Part shown: positions 12,017 to 24,253 of the stretch, piece by piece
How the letters are laid out: every line of letters starts with the position of its first letter
Numbering within the stretch: position 1 is the first letter of the stretch
Origin: Gordionus sp. m RMFG-2023
Lineage: Eukaryota > Nematomorpha > Gordioida > Chordodea > Parachordodidae
Assembly (NCBI RefSeq): GCF_954871325.1
Contig: NC_088775.1
Span: 32,651,561-32,715,560 of the forward strand
DNA: 64,000 bases
Direction of reading: 5' to 3'
Made by a program: the position numbers and the translations under genes
The notes under the pieces: generated by a model
Told to the model about the DNA's origin: nothing
Databases searched by the model: none
Seen by the model: the letters and a program-made list of their open reading frames with translations, nothing else

Positions 12017-12814
12017 ATTCTATACAGGGATCCAAACCGAATTTGAACAGAACCATTAAACCGCTAAAAACTGGTATTTTTTATCGAACCTAAACCGCTA
12101 AAAAATTTCTAGCCGAACCTAACCTCTAAAATACCTCGAACCGGTTCGAGTCTCATAATCATGCTTATAAAATAATGTGTAAATTACAAGTATATTGCAA
12201 AAATTTTAATTATATTCGAATTGTTTTAAAGATTATTATCAATCACATTTGATTGTAATTTTTATAAACTTTAGTTTATTGCCATTTTACAACATTTTTA
12301 AATATTTAAGATTATAAATTATAATGCTTAGAGAAAAATTAAATCCAATATATAAATTATTTACATATAGTATTATAAATGACACATCAAATCTGATATC
12401 ATACTGGCAGTGCCGGTTACTCAAGTTAGTGTGAAGATGTTTTTTAACAATTATATTTATATTATCTCCTTATAGATGTATGAGTGAGACGAATTTTGAA
12501 AATATATTAATTGTGCGGCTTAAAAAAATTTTTTTTTAGTAATTGTTCATATTAAAATTTTATATTTATAAATTAAATATTATTTTATAATGTGCAATTA
12601 ATAAAAATGAAGGTTTTATGTATGTGTTTTTTATTTTAATTATGGAATAAATAAAAATATTCTTCCCTATACATAATTCTAATGTAGGTTTGAATACAAA
12701 AGTGTTCAAACCGGTTTTTAGAGGTTCGAACCGCGCCTGAATCTTGTACCGTTATTTTTACCAAACCTGAACCAAACCGATATTTGTGTTTCGGTTTAGA
12801 TTCCTGATTCTATA
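12017..12814. mobile_element. Non-autonomous hAT element (782 bp) with perfect 8-bp TSD
   Basis: The body 12025-12806 begins CAGGGATCCAAACCGAA and its other end, inverted, reads CAGGAATCTAAACCGAA. The 8-bp duplication ATTCTATA flanks it on both sides (12017-12024 and 12807-12814). Subterminal repeats of the AACCGAACC and GGTTCG type lie inside both ends. No transposase frame is present. Terminal sequence resembles that of the 7-kb hAT at 21024-28103, which could be a related source. Confidence 0.85.
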
Positions 12815-13138
12815 CCTTACTTACAGCCTTCTTTTTTCAACAAAAACTATTTCATTTTCCACGGAACCTTTTCATTTTTCCTTTTTTTTTTAACACTTCT
12901 ACCCTTTTTTTATCTTTTAACCAATTTCAACATTACTTTATTGGTCTATCTAGTTGAAGAGGTCTCCATTCTCGGTCTTATTTGTTTCACATATCTAAGT
13001 CATGGTCCCTTTTGTCCTTCAATCTATCCTTTAACTTTTTTTTCTCACTATTCCCTTCCCCCATTTTATTGGACCATGTAACAACAAAACCCATACTAAT
13101 TTTCCCATCTGCCATTTCTCTTCAATTATTATCTGTTC
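12815..13138. other. Non-coding T-rich stretch
   Basis: Pyrimidine-rich on the plus strand. No gene is supported. Confidence 0.4.
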
Positions 13139-15024
13139 ATTCTGTCCATTCGCGTACGCGGGGGGGGCAGGGGGACAAATCCCCCCCCCCCCCAAGCCAA
13201 AAAATTCAGATGCCGGATTATATTTTTCAAAAATATTATTTGTTAATATTAATTTATATTTGTTAATATTTATTCCTATCTCATATATATATATTTAATT
13301 ACATTTATTTATCACATTCATCTACTAAGTTATTTTATCAATTAATTTCGATATCAAGTTTTCCTTGGCGTAATTTACCTATTATTTAAAAATTTTAGTG
13401 GCGTAATATTTATCTAAATTTCTAGTCAAATAATAATTATCTCTGAAACTCCTTGTCCAACAGGGAGAAAGAAATTGCAAGCTTGTCCAACGAGATCGAG
13501 TCTCCGCCATCAAGTAGTAACAGCTTTTATGGAGTTAGAAGAGCCGATTATTAATGCTATTACTGAAATATCGCAATGGCTTGAAAGAAATATTTCCTCA
13601 GAAGCAAAATTATTGGATTCAATACTTATTCTAAATTTTTTTTCTCATTAATGTATTATTTAATTATACAACTACTTTATGTAATACTTTTCAAAAACAT
13701 AACATTGACTTGATTAAGAAGATGAGAATAGCGGAGAGCATTTTATTAGAACTCAAGGAAATTAGAGCTAATGTTGATGAAGAATTTCATATTTTATATG
13801 TTATTGTTGAGTCAAAAGCAGAGGTATACGTGTTCAAAATTTGTCCCCCTCGACTTGCAGCAAGCAAGCTCATCGTCAAAACATTAATATAGGATCAGTA
13901 GAAGAGTATTATAAAACAAATGTCCCCTCTCCCAACCTTTTTCATATGGTGATAGAAAAAAAATATAAATATTTGTTAGATTTTTATCATGAAGATGTTA
14001 AAATATCTTATGATGCCTTATTAGCTGAATAACTATGATTTAAAGATTAACTATGGTTGATACAGTCCCGAAAAATGTTATGGATGCTTTGCATTATTTT
14101 AAACACATTTTAGATTATACTCCCAATATATTAAAATGGTTATATATATATTAGCAGCTCTTTAATAAACTAATGAGAGAACATTCTCTTTTTTAAGAGG
14201 TACTATTTGCAGGACACGGCCCAGATTTTTTAAAAAAAATTTTTCCGGCCCAGGTTCTTTTTAAAAAAATTTTCAGGCCCGGCCCGGCTTTTTTGAAAAT
14301 AAAATTTTCACGGCCCGAATTTTTTTAAAATAAATTATATTTATTTTTGATATTAATAGCTAATAATGGCGATTTCAAATATTTGGTTTTAAAATATACA
14401 GCTCGGCCCGAATATTTTTCCTAAAAAAATTTTAAGGCCCGGCTCGGGTGTTTTTTTAAAAAAAATTACGGGCCCCACCCGGGTATATTTAAAAAAAATT
14501 AAAATACAGTCCGGCTCTGGGGCCGGGCCTGTAAGTCTGTGAAAAACATACCTATGAAATATAACATCTGAAAGTAGATTGAATGATTCGGATCTTTTGA
14601 ATATTCGTAGGCATTTAACGCCAAGCAAGGATAGATAATTGGAAAATTAGCTCAAAACATACAAAATACAATTATTCCTAAGAAACTTTTTGTGTATTAA
14701 TTTATATTTCCAACATTTAAATTTTTTATACTTTATATATTTTAAAAGCTCAAAAAATTCAAATTTCAATTTTGGGTCATTTAGGTGATTCATATCGTGG
14801 GTTATATTCACTTTATATTTTATTATTCACATTTATTTTATAGTTTTTCAATGCCGGTTTATATAATTTTTTTAATTCACATTAGTTTAAAATTGTGTAT
14901 TAGAAAAGTTATTAGTCCTAATAAATTTATGCTTAGTATTTTTAATTAACAATAATATTTCTTGAAAAATTTTATTATTATCCCCCCCCCAGACCAAATT
15001 CCTGCGTACGCGCCTGATTCTGTC
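13139..15024. mobile_element. hAT element copy A (1.87 kb) with perfect 8-bp TSD
   Basis: The body 13147-15016 is flanked by the exact duplication ATTCTGTC (13139-13146, 15017-15024). The right end, inverted, reads CAGGCGCGTACGCAGG. The left end is CATTCGCGTACGCG, the same sequence with the outermost bases altered. Just inside the left end a G run faces a C run (13160-13195). A nearly identical element lies at 34736-36609. A GGCCCGG-rich segment (about 14205-14545) is embedded in both copies and may be an older nested MITE. Copy A encodes fragments of a hAT transposase. Confidence 0.9.
13469..14200 (+). pseudogene. hAT transposase remnant in copy A
   Basis: The plus strand encodes, across shifting frames, pieces typical of ZMYM/TTF-like hAT transposases. 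A segment around 13500-13610 contains SQWLERNIS. An LKEIRAN helix follows near 13750. Near 13860 is a CSKQAHR..N..SVEEYY segment, the usual hAT C/R-QxHR motif. The last part, around 14090-14200, resembles the dimerisation region with an NERTFSFLR core. At least four frame changes or stops make it non-functional. Only the central and C-terminal parts are left, well short of the roughly 600 or more residues of an active protein. Confidence 0.6.
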
Positions 15025-16150
15025 TCCTTTTTTCTTTTTAATTTTGTTTTTGTTTTTCTTCCTAAAAATATCTCTGATGATCTATCTTTGACTTTATTTT
15101 TATTATTATATGTTAACCGAGACAATCACCATTATCCTTTCCCATATTTCTCTTTTTTTTAAACCAACTCGCCTATGGTCACTACATATAAGTCAGGTAT
15201 TGAAAGGTAAAGAATAAGTAAAGGAAAGAAAAAGATAGGTAGGGGGTCATCTGTATAACTTTTTTCATCTGTTTTGGCATTGAAATATTAAGCATAATAA
15301 ATAAAACACTTTTTTTAGTTGTATCAGTGATTTAATCAATATTTCAATTTTTGATATCATTTTATGGTATTTAATTATATGTGTCAGTTTAAGAATATTT
15401 GTTACTCACTTAGAAGCTGTCATAAAATGATAAAATAACATTAAATTATTAAAATCATTACCTTAGAGTTTATTTAATATATTTTTAAAATATGAAAGCT
15501 AATTTGATTTTAATATATAGTGTTTCTTAATTGAGGTTTGAGGGTATTATCTAGTCTCTCGCGTGATTTTTTTTCACCTATGCAATGAAGGGTTTATAAA
15601 AGTTAGTTAAAATATTTAAATTCCTTATATTTTTATTTGACAACATTTCATATATATTACAGAATTCATTAAAATACATACATAAAAAAATATTCTGATG
15701 AATCATTGACTAAACTTAATATAAAAAATATATAATAACAAGGTGCTTTCAAATATTTTGCTAACAATGATCGAGTAGCTCCTAAAACAGTGTTAATATT
15801 AAGGAAATTATAATAATTGCTAATGATGATCAAAAGCAATCAATTCATTTATAAAAGATTGCAGGAGGATTGAATGATCAGATCAGTTTGAGATGTTATA
15901 GACGACAATTCTTGCTCACTCATTTTATTACAAGCATTAATTGATCTTTGTAACTAATAGCTAATGGTGAACCTAAACATATCTTTGCTTTTTTTAAATA
16001 AAAATTTAATTTTTTTGATTTTTATTTATTATGATCATATTGATGAACACTAAAATACAAAATATATAAAGAAAAGATTATAGGGGGAGGGCATGGAGCC
16101 TAACATATAAATTTGAGAATTTCTATTTGAAACTTCAAATGGTAGAATTC
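15025..16150. other. AT-rich stretch with an inverted copy of the MSEQEL repeat
   Basis: The segment 15600-15935 contains blocks that are reverse complements of 11005-11030 and 11545-11600. On the minus strand it opens MSEQEL and then meets a stop after about 24 codons. The rest holds nothing recognisable. Confidence 0.4.
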
Positions 16151-16516
16151 TAGGGGATTGCCCTTTTAACTGCTTATTTACATATCAGTGGCTTAAAGAG
16201 AGCTAGACCTTTGGAAGCCAATGGTATAGCTGTAACTTGGATGTATCTCGAACTGTCAATAAAATGCTAAATTTTTGCTGCTCTCCTCATCTTATCAACC
16301 CAAATTGTTATCATATTTTAATTTTTCTATCAAATTGAATATTTTTTTTTTATGGAATAGTTTAATGAGAAACAAAAAAGTATGCTCATGTTTGACAAGT
16401 CATCCAACGATAGCAACAATGTTGTCGATCCTGATCCAAGCATCGAAAAGGTGTCTATGAAGAGAGGCAAAGTTAAAGATATGATTAACACTTTCCAAAA
16501 CCTTAGCCAAAAATGA
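16151..16516 (+). CDS. Possible terminal exons of an unknown gene
   Basis: Two protein-like plus-strand frames lie close together. The first (about 16155-16267) follows a TCTAG and encodes a 38-residue segment containing GLKRARPLEANG before a stop. The second starts after an acceptor-like T-run and ATAG at 16360, is open for 51 codons from 16361 and stops at TGA 16514-16516. It is hydrophilic, Ser/Asp/Asn-rich, and ends with a basic helix-like tail around KRGKVKDMI. Both are less AT-rich than the flanks. No donor site joining them is obvious and no family is recognised. Confidence 0.25.
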
Positions 16517-18545
16517 ATCAATATAAAATCTTTACCCTACCCCATCTGGCCCTTTATTTTTTAAATATTATATTATGCAAACATATTTTTTTTATACCAT
16601 AAAGTTTTATACAATACTTTTTTTCGCCTGTTTCCATATGCAATTATAAATATATCATTTATATTACATAAAACATATTATTAGATTAATTTTGATATTT
16701 ATTATACCTTATAACAGTTGTCATCTTTTGATACTACCATTTTTTTTAAAGGATATTTATACTTTTCTTATACTATAAATGATATATATACCTTCGTTCT
16801 CAACCATTTAGTTGTTGACATCCTTATTAATTTACGAAATAAAATATTTATAGAGGGTATTTATAGGACCAAATCAAATGGCTAAAAAAAATTGTATTTA
16901 TGTTATCCCGTTTTTTTAAATATTTTGATATAGCTTTTACCAAAAAGATATTATTTCATTCATTTACTAAAAAAGTAAATTTTTTTTACATAAGTTGATA
17001 ACATTTATATGTATATTTTTTATATTTTGTTTTATCTATAATTAATATATTATATATAATTTAGAGCTTTATCTTTATTTGTTGCTTTTTTTTTATTAAT
17101 TAATGTTTGTTATTAAATAAAAGAAAAGGATATTGTCTTATTAGATATTTTTTGAAATCAGTTCGGCCCCTAGAAATTTTAATCGATTCCTATAAATTTA
17201 AATGTCTGATAATCTTTGTTATTGTAAATCTTGTTGTTCATTGGAATATAATAAAACCTTTGTATAATCATTATAACGAATTTAATTATCTTGGCATGTG
17301 TCTTTTACTAATAATAATGTAATAACCCTCGAGCGCTGCGCTACGTTTGCGCTCTCACTCTCTTTCACAGAAAGCCTTTAAAAATTTTCTAGGAAACCTA
17401 ATTTTTAGCGTTTTTTGTTTTAACGATTTAAAACTTTTCCCCAAATTTTTAATGACCGCAATCACAACATAAAAAGATGAATTATCTGCATGGTTCACTA
17501 CGGCATTTTTTTATGAATTAAAAGCTTATATATAAAAGAACTGCAGACGCGGTCAGGAACGGGATAAAAAATGATAAGATTTTTTAAAAAATCCAGACTA
17601 AGATTAAAGATTTAAAAATTTAGGCCGGTCATAAAAAGTGAAAAATAAAAATCTTAATAAATTAAAATTACGTCAATTAATCGGTTTGGGAATATTTAAA
17701 AAAACCTATTCAGAATTTCCCATTTATTATTTAGATTTTTTATAATAAGAATAGACATCAAATTTAAATCCTAGGTATATTTAATCTTTGATACTCGCCA
17801 TTTAATGCATGAAAATAATGTTAAAAACGTAATCGATTATTGGATGTGGATATCATAAATTTGATTTGCCGAAGTATTAATACTTTTCACTTACTAAAAT
17901 TAATTGGAGTAATTCAAATTGATAATTTGAAAAATAAATAAGCATTTATTTAAACTAACAGACTAGGTTATTAGTTTTTTTTTAAAAAAATGTTTGAATA
18001 AATTTTTTCTACATATTTATGCTAAAAAAATATTTTAAAAAGATGAAACTATTGAAAAAATGTTTTATTATAAATTGGTTGTCAAATAAAATATAATCAA
18101 TTGCAACCAATGAGAAAACGAGCCTAGCGTTAGCAAAACGACCCGAGAAATAGTGGCAGTATATACATTTTATTCATTTTTTTAAATGTAGTTTGATCCG
18201 AGAAATAATGTTGTAAAGAATACAACAAACAACAATGTTTCGAGGGTATAAAAATTTCCTCGATAAAAATAGATTTTATAAAATTTAACAATATTGTGTA
18301 GTAAAAATATACATAAATATTTATCCTATAATGGGGTTCATTCCTCTACAGTAATAATATTTAAAAAAAAAAGAATACTCTTTGGGGTTCAAGGAATTCA
18401 GTGTTAGAATTGATATTACATAAAAATGGTTAATTATAATAGTCTATAATTTTTAGGGTAGACCATGGTTATATTGTCCATATTAAATTGATGGACAAAT
18501 AAATATTTAAATTCGATCAGGCAATAAGCAAGGCTTTTTTTAAAC
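16517..18545. other. AT-rich non-coding stretch
   Basis: No gene is supported. A 71-codon frame at 17107-17322 lacks an ATG start and any motif. A GC-richer patch lies at 17325-17370. Confidence 0.45.
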
Positions 18546-18569
18546 TTAATTTGGTTTTCCTCTTTTTCT

Positions 18570-19046
18570 TTTATCTAACTGTCGATTTCTCTTGATCACC
18601 AATTCCCTTATAGATTTGTTATAATTTAGTCTGAGATGCTGGTTCATCGTCCCAGGAGTTATCATGGTATATTTTTGATTTATATATGTAGGTTTTAGAT
18701 TCCTTGATTTCTGCTGATTGTATTTTCTCAATTTCCACTTTTTCGTTTTGACCATATTCGGGTTTAGCCTCTATATTGTGCGATTTCGATTACTTTTTCT
18801 TTAAAATATTCACAAGTCCATTATCATCAATTGATTTGATTTTTTCTTTGTCCTTAAAAATATTTTTCACTTTATTATCATTATTTGATTTAGTTTTTTC
18901 TTATGTCCTTTAAAATAGTTTCCGCCTTAATATATGACTAGTTGGAGACTTGGGTGTTACATCCATTTTAGAATCATTTTCTTTTAACACTATTTTATTA
19001 TTTTCCATTCTAATTTTCTATAAGAGTTGCTTCATATCGTTTTTTC
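18570..19046 (-). pseudogene. Lys/Glu-rich coding-like remnant, unknown
   Basis: The minus strand from about 19046 downward reads as a Lys/Asn/Ser/Asp-rich hydrophilic protein, interrupted by stops near 18912 and 18800. A frame then continues open (containing IEAKPEYGQNEK) to a stop near 18616. A different frame in the same place (18546-18755) is also open but is very Lys/Arg-rich and less natural. It may be a decayed host gene or a transposon gag-like tail. I cannot name a family. Confidence 0.25.
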
Positions 19047-19059
19047 TTGACGGATTAAT

Positions 19060-19921
19060 AATATATTTTAAAATATAATGAATTTCACGATAAAATAAAA
19101 GTGTTTAATGGTAAATTGAGTATAGAATTCAAGTAACATCTAATTTTACAAAAAAAAATTATTTTATAAATATAAAAAATGGAGAAGGGGAAAAAATAAT
19201 ATTGAAATTTTTTATCACCATCGAAAATAGATAATTTAAGAAAATCGATATTTTTTAAGAAAAAATTAGAATACTTAAGACTTTCTAAAGTTTAAAAAAA
19301 TATTTTAAAGAAATTTGCTCCCCTGTACAACTTAAATATTGAACCATTTTGAAACCGAAAATAACAACTCCTTTGGCATATGTAAACAAGTTAATAATTG
19401 ATTGGTAAGCCTATTGATTGGGAATCTATGCAAATTTAAAATGCTAATTTCATTTTTTTTTGATTTAATTGGGCTACTTTTCGATTTAAAATTTTTTTTA
19501 GTTATTTTATCAGAAAATGATTAAAGATGCCAAGTCTACTCTATCTTTTATAATCTTCGCACCCATTCTATAATTTTCTGATTTAAAGCTGCTAGGTATT
19601 TTGATGAAATGAATATCTAAAATATTTGTGAAAAGTAAGTTTTACAATGGGTTAATGTATCCAGTGTCAAATTAAAATCTTTATTTTTACAAAGATCAAG
19701 ATTTAATAGGTGGGTTAAATAAAATACTGACGATATTATTTCTATTGGACTGATAGAGACCATCATTGAAAAGGAAAATAACTTAATAATAAACCTGAGT
19801 GCAAAATAAAGTGTAATCGAGCGCTATGATATGCACATAAATACATAAATTAATATCTTTTTTGCCTATTAATTTATTTTAACATTATCATTTAGTCAAT
19901 TGTAAAAAAAGTTTAGTAAAA
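19060..19921. other. AT-rich non-coding stretch
   Basis: No supported features are seen. Confidence 0.45.
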
Positions 19922-20011
19922 TTGAAAATGATAAAAATAATTAAGCTAAGGTTAAGTATCAGACAAGATAAATTGCGTGAATTTTTATCGGCATCCGATG
20001 AAATAAAGTTA

Positions 20012-20056
20012 TTGGCGCAAATTGAACTAGATAACTTTCTTGTTTATTTGCGCCAA
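20012..20056. repeat. Small perfect hairpin (11-bp arms)
   Basis: TTGGCGCAAAT at 20012-20022 is answered by ATTTGCGCCAA at 20046-20056, leaving a 23-nt loop. It lies within an open frame (19928-20203, about 91 codons from its ATG) that has no recognised domain. The frame and the hairpin may be unrelated. Confidence 0.5.
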
Positions 20057-20203
20057 AGTTTGAAGTATATGAGGTTTATTAATTTAAAAATTATATCATA
20101 TTCGTTTAATTCCTTTAAATGTGTGAAACATATTTTCAATATGCTTGACTTTATATGTGCAATAAGTAATCTGCACATGTATCATTTTATATGTAACATG
20201 TAA

Positions 20204-21015
20204 TGTACTATTTTAAATGTGCACGCAGACGTGAACTTTTGGCAGTCAGGGGTCAAAATGAATTTGACGGCCCTATGAAAAACCCAATTCGCAAGCTTTA
20301 TATAAAAAAAAATCACGATTATAATTAACAAAAAAGATATCCAAATTAGAAAAAAAGGAAATCCATCTGTTCTTCCATTTTTTCATCTTTATTAAAAATA
20401 TAATAGCTACAATTAAATTTTTAGTAAGAAGTCTTAAAGGGACCATAAAGAACGTTCACAAAAAAAGGAAGGCCCCATAAAAATAAGCCCGCTAAAAAAT
20501 TTGCCCCTGAGGCCGAAGTATCACTATTTCGCCTCTGGTAATATCTAAATTGTATTGTCATAATTGCAAGACTCAAGTTCGGCTTTTTTTTAAATAACAA
20601 TATTCAATTTGCTATGTAAAAAACAGAATGTGGTGATTCATTGTTAATTATTCAAGATATATCATCTGTTGAAAGGGTGTTTACATATTATAATTGTATT
20701 GCTTACTGTCGTCCATTAAAAATTTCTCACAGACCCTTCAAGGGCTGCAGATTGTGGGTTTCCATAAAATTAATTTTTATATAAATGCTTAAAATTTAAA
20801 AAACCTATTTCTATGTATTTAATTTATAAAAATAATTTGATCTATACAGTATATTATTATTTTTATATCTTAAAAATAAAATAAATTTTAAATTATCTTG
20901 CAAATAACTTGTCTAGTTTGACAAATTACTTTTTAAAAAAAGTGTACTTTGTTAATTTTATTATGAAGAAACAATCATTAATATATTCCTATTTCAATAA
21001 ATGTTAAGCAAAGAT
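20204..21015. other. Non-coding stretch left of the 7-kb hAT
   Basis: The segment 20640-20770 reads weakly like a hAT dimerisation region (a SVERVF-type motif near 20658) but has stops and is too short to call. The segment 20225-20540 has GC-richer blocks that may be another MITE. Confidence 0.3.
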
Positions 21016-21223
21016 GCCACAAGCAGGGTCGAACCGAACCGAACCGCCAAACCGGAATGAACCGTTATGATTTTCTGACCCGTAATCTTAGCCGAATCGT
21101 TATAAAGAAAATATAAAAAGAGCAAACCGAACCGTTATACGGTTTTATAAAATAATTAATTTTAAATTATTAACCTAAATTTTAATTTCCCGGGGGCATT
21201 TTTTAAATTGGTGATATCTTTTC

Positions 21224-21860
21224 AAATTAAATATTTTTATATTATCAACATTATATATCAATCAATACCAAGTTTATTGTTTTTTTCTTTAAATACTTAT
21301 TTTATTAGAGATTAGGCAAATTATCTATTAATTAGATAAGATATCTTAAAATCACAAATAATTATTCTTAGCTAAATTAACAAGTTTATATATATAAGTT
21401 TTTAAGCTTTTATAATAATACTTGCTAATAATTTAGGAAAAAATTAAATAATTCTACTATTAATAATTAACATCTAATAGAAATCAAGTACTTTTTACAT
21501 TCATTTTTATATATTATGGTTTATTTTTTATCTCATTATAAAAACTTGGATCATAGAATTTAAATAACAATAAATAAAATGGTCAGAAATATTTTAATGA
21601 GATAATAATTTTTTATTTATAATTATATTGTTTTTTTAAATTCAGAATTTTAATATTCAATATTTCTATATTATCAACATTATATATCAAATTAAATATT
21701 TTTATATTATCAACATTATATATCAAATAATACCAGGTTTGTTGTTTTTTCTTTAAATACTTAATTTATAAGAGATTAGACAATTTATCTGTTAATTAGA
21801 TAAGATATCTTAAAGTCAGACATAATTATTCTTGGCTAAATTAACAAATTTATATATAAG
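21224..21860. repeat. Direct duplication of about 170 bp inside the hAT
   Basis: The segment 21224-21398 and the segment 21689-21860 are near copies. Both contain TATTATCAACATTATATATC, then an ATTAGATAAGATATCTTAAA segment and a GCTAAATTAACAA segment. The spacer between them is AT-rich and non-coding. Confidence 0.8.
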
Positions 21861-21950
21861 ATATTAATAAGCTTTAAGTTTGTTTATAAAAAATTTATTA
21901 TAAAATTTATATATGATCGTTGAAGTGTGATATAGTAGTTTATATTAATT

Positions 21951-22964
21951 ACCATATTCATGGACAGTTCATAAATGGCTTTAAAAATAAGTATTTATTT
22001 CTATTCCCCTGTATAATCATCTTGACCAATTAAAACAAAATATTCTGGTATATCAGGTGTAAGTGATATTCAAAAATTAAAGAAATCTTAATATAGCAAA
22101 AAGTAACATCTCCCCAATTATAAATCCACCTTAGCATCCCAACCTTAAAATTGAATTTAGTTGGCATTACAAATTGAAGCAATTTATAAATTCACCTTAG
22201 CATCATCCATCAAGATAGTTACAGCACATTATTATATCTTCAAGCATTTATGACATTTGACACTCTTTTTAAAGAGAAACAATAGAGATATAAAGTAACA
22301 TCTTCTACAGCAACCACAAATTCACCTTAACATCATCCCCACCCTCATAAAATTGAATCCAGCAATATAACAGAAAAATTACCATATTCATGGACAGTTC
22401 ATAAATGGCTTTAAAAATAAGTATTAATTTCTATTCCTCTGTATAATCATCTTGACCAATTAAAACAAAATATTCTGGAAGAATTGACAAATTTTTCATG
22501 AAAGTTAAAAATCAAATTATAATTACCAATATAATGTGACCTCATATTCTCTAAGTAGAAAACAACAGACTAAATAGATAATACCAACTAACAAAACCTA
22601 TTTGACTATTCATCTATTATATCAATGACAAATTGAAATAACCTTGATCAAGCAACTCCATCTTTTTTTATACACATCAGAAGTAACATCTCCCCAATTA
22701 TAAATCCACCTTACAATCCCAACCTTAAAATTGAATTTAGTTGGCATTACAAACTGAAGCAATTTATAAATTCACCTTAGCATCATCCATCAAGATGGTT
22801 ACAGCACATTATTATATCTTCAAGCATTTATGACATTTGACACTCTTTTTAAAGAGAAACAATAGAGATATAAAGTAACATCTTCTACAACAACCACAAA
22901 TTCACTTCAACATCATCATTATGTCACCCAACCTCATAAAATTGAATCCAGCAATATAACAGAA
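21951..22964 (+). repeat. Tandem duplicated leader of the retroelement
   Basis: Two long units follow each other, each made of block A (starting ACCATATTCATGGACAGTTC) and block B (starting AAGTAACATCTCCCCAATTA). Unit 1 is 21951-22374 and unit 2 is 22381-22964. Unit 2 holds about 150 extra bases between A and B. Tandem 5' units are known as promoter monomers in some LINE elements. That these units act so here is inference from position upstream of the coding region. Confidence 0.75.
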
Positions 22965-24253
22965 TGTTGTAAAGGAAAACTAATTGGAATCTTAACAACA
23001 ATTATGTACCAACAATAAATCCGGTCTATTTTCTCTATTAAATCAAACATGTCTATTCTTCAAGAGGATTCAATTCCAAAGAAAGGGATAATTTAACTTC
23101 AAACATTAATATTCAAAAGTCTTCTCAATCCACCCAATTTAGACTCAAGGATTGCCTCCCTTTTTTTTCACCAGAAGTTATCTTACTTTCTTCTTTTTTT
23201 TTCAATACTTATTTTTAAAACATATTAAACAACTTGTTTTTAAAAATAACTTTTAATCTTCAATTAGTTCAACACTTATAATATATCAATAAATTTACAT
23301 ATAGACTTTTTAATATTTAACATTATAACCAATTTAACACTTATTTTATACATTCACGAATTTCCATATTGATTCATCTTATAACATTTAAATATTCAAT
23401 AAATTCACATATTTTTTTAAACAACATTTAGCTTTCAATTAATTTAACACTTATATATATATTTATTCTTTCTTTCATTCACAACTATAACCACATATTC
23501 TCTTTTTACATGCACATTTTTTCTTTGTACACATTTATTCCTCACAATTGAACCAAATTAATTTTTTTTTTCATTTTACTTTTTCATTTATATACTCTTC
23601 AAGACTCAAATTCTCTCACATTCCTTTTTATATCCCCATTAATACAAAATAATATTTCTTCTCCCTTTCATAAACATACCCAAAATAATTTTTTTTTTCT
23701 CCCCTTTTATATATTGTTTCTTTTTAACAACATTCAATATTTCAACTAATTTAACATTTACATATATATATATCTTTTTATTCTTTCATAATCACAACTC
23801 TCTTTTTACATGCATAATATTTATTTTTTTTATTTGTACACATTTATTCCTCACAATTGAACCAAATCTTTTCTTTTTTTTTTACTTTCTTATATATATA
23901 TTCTTCAAGACTCAAATTATCTTACGTTCCTTGTAATATCCCCATTAATACAACATAATTTTTCTTTTCCATTTCATAAACATACCCTAAATAATTATCT
24001 TTTTTTCTCCCTTTTATATATGTTCCTCAGTCTTTCAATCTTTTATTTACTTTAACCATTACATTTATTAAAACAAATAACCAACCTCTATCAAACACCA
24101 ACCAACCCCAACAACCTTTATGCCCATTCTTTCCTCTCATATTTAATAACCTTATCTTTACAACATCATTATTCTCTGCAGATTATTTCTTCCTAGTCTC
24201 TGTCACATCCCCATTCTCAACACAATTATTCACAACCTTTCTTTATCCACACA
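22965..24253 (+). other. G-depleted 5' leader of the retroelement
   Basis: The plus strand here is almost devoid of G while A, C and T are common: an extreme strand asymmetry over more than 1 kb that continues partly into the coding region. Near-repeats occur within it, for example CACAATTGAACCAAAT at about 23545 and 23855, and ATATATA...TTCTTCAAGACTCAAAT twice. It is most simply an untranslated leader. Confidence 0.6.
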
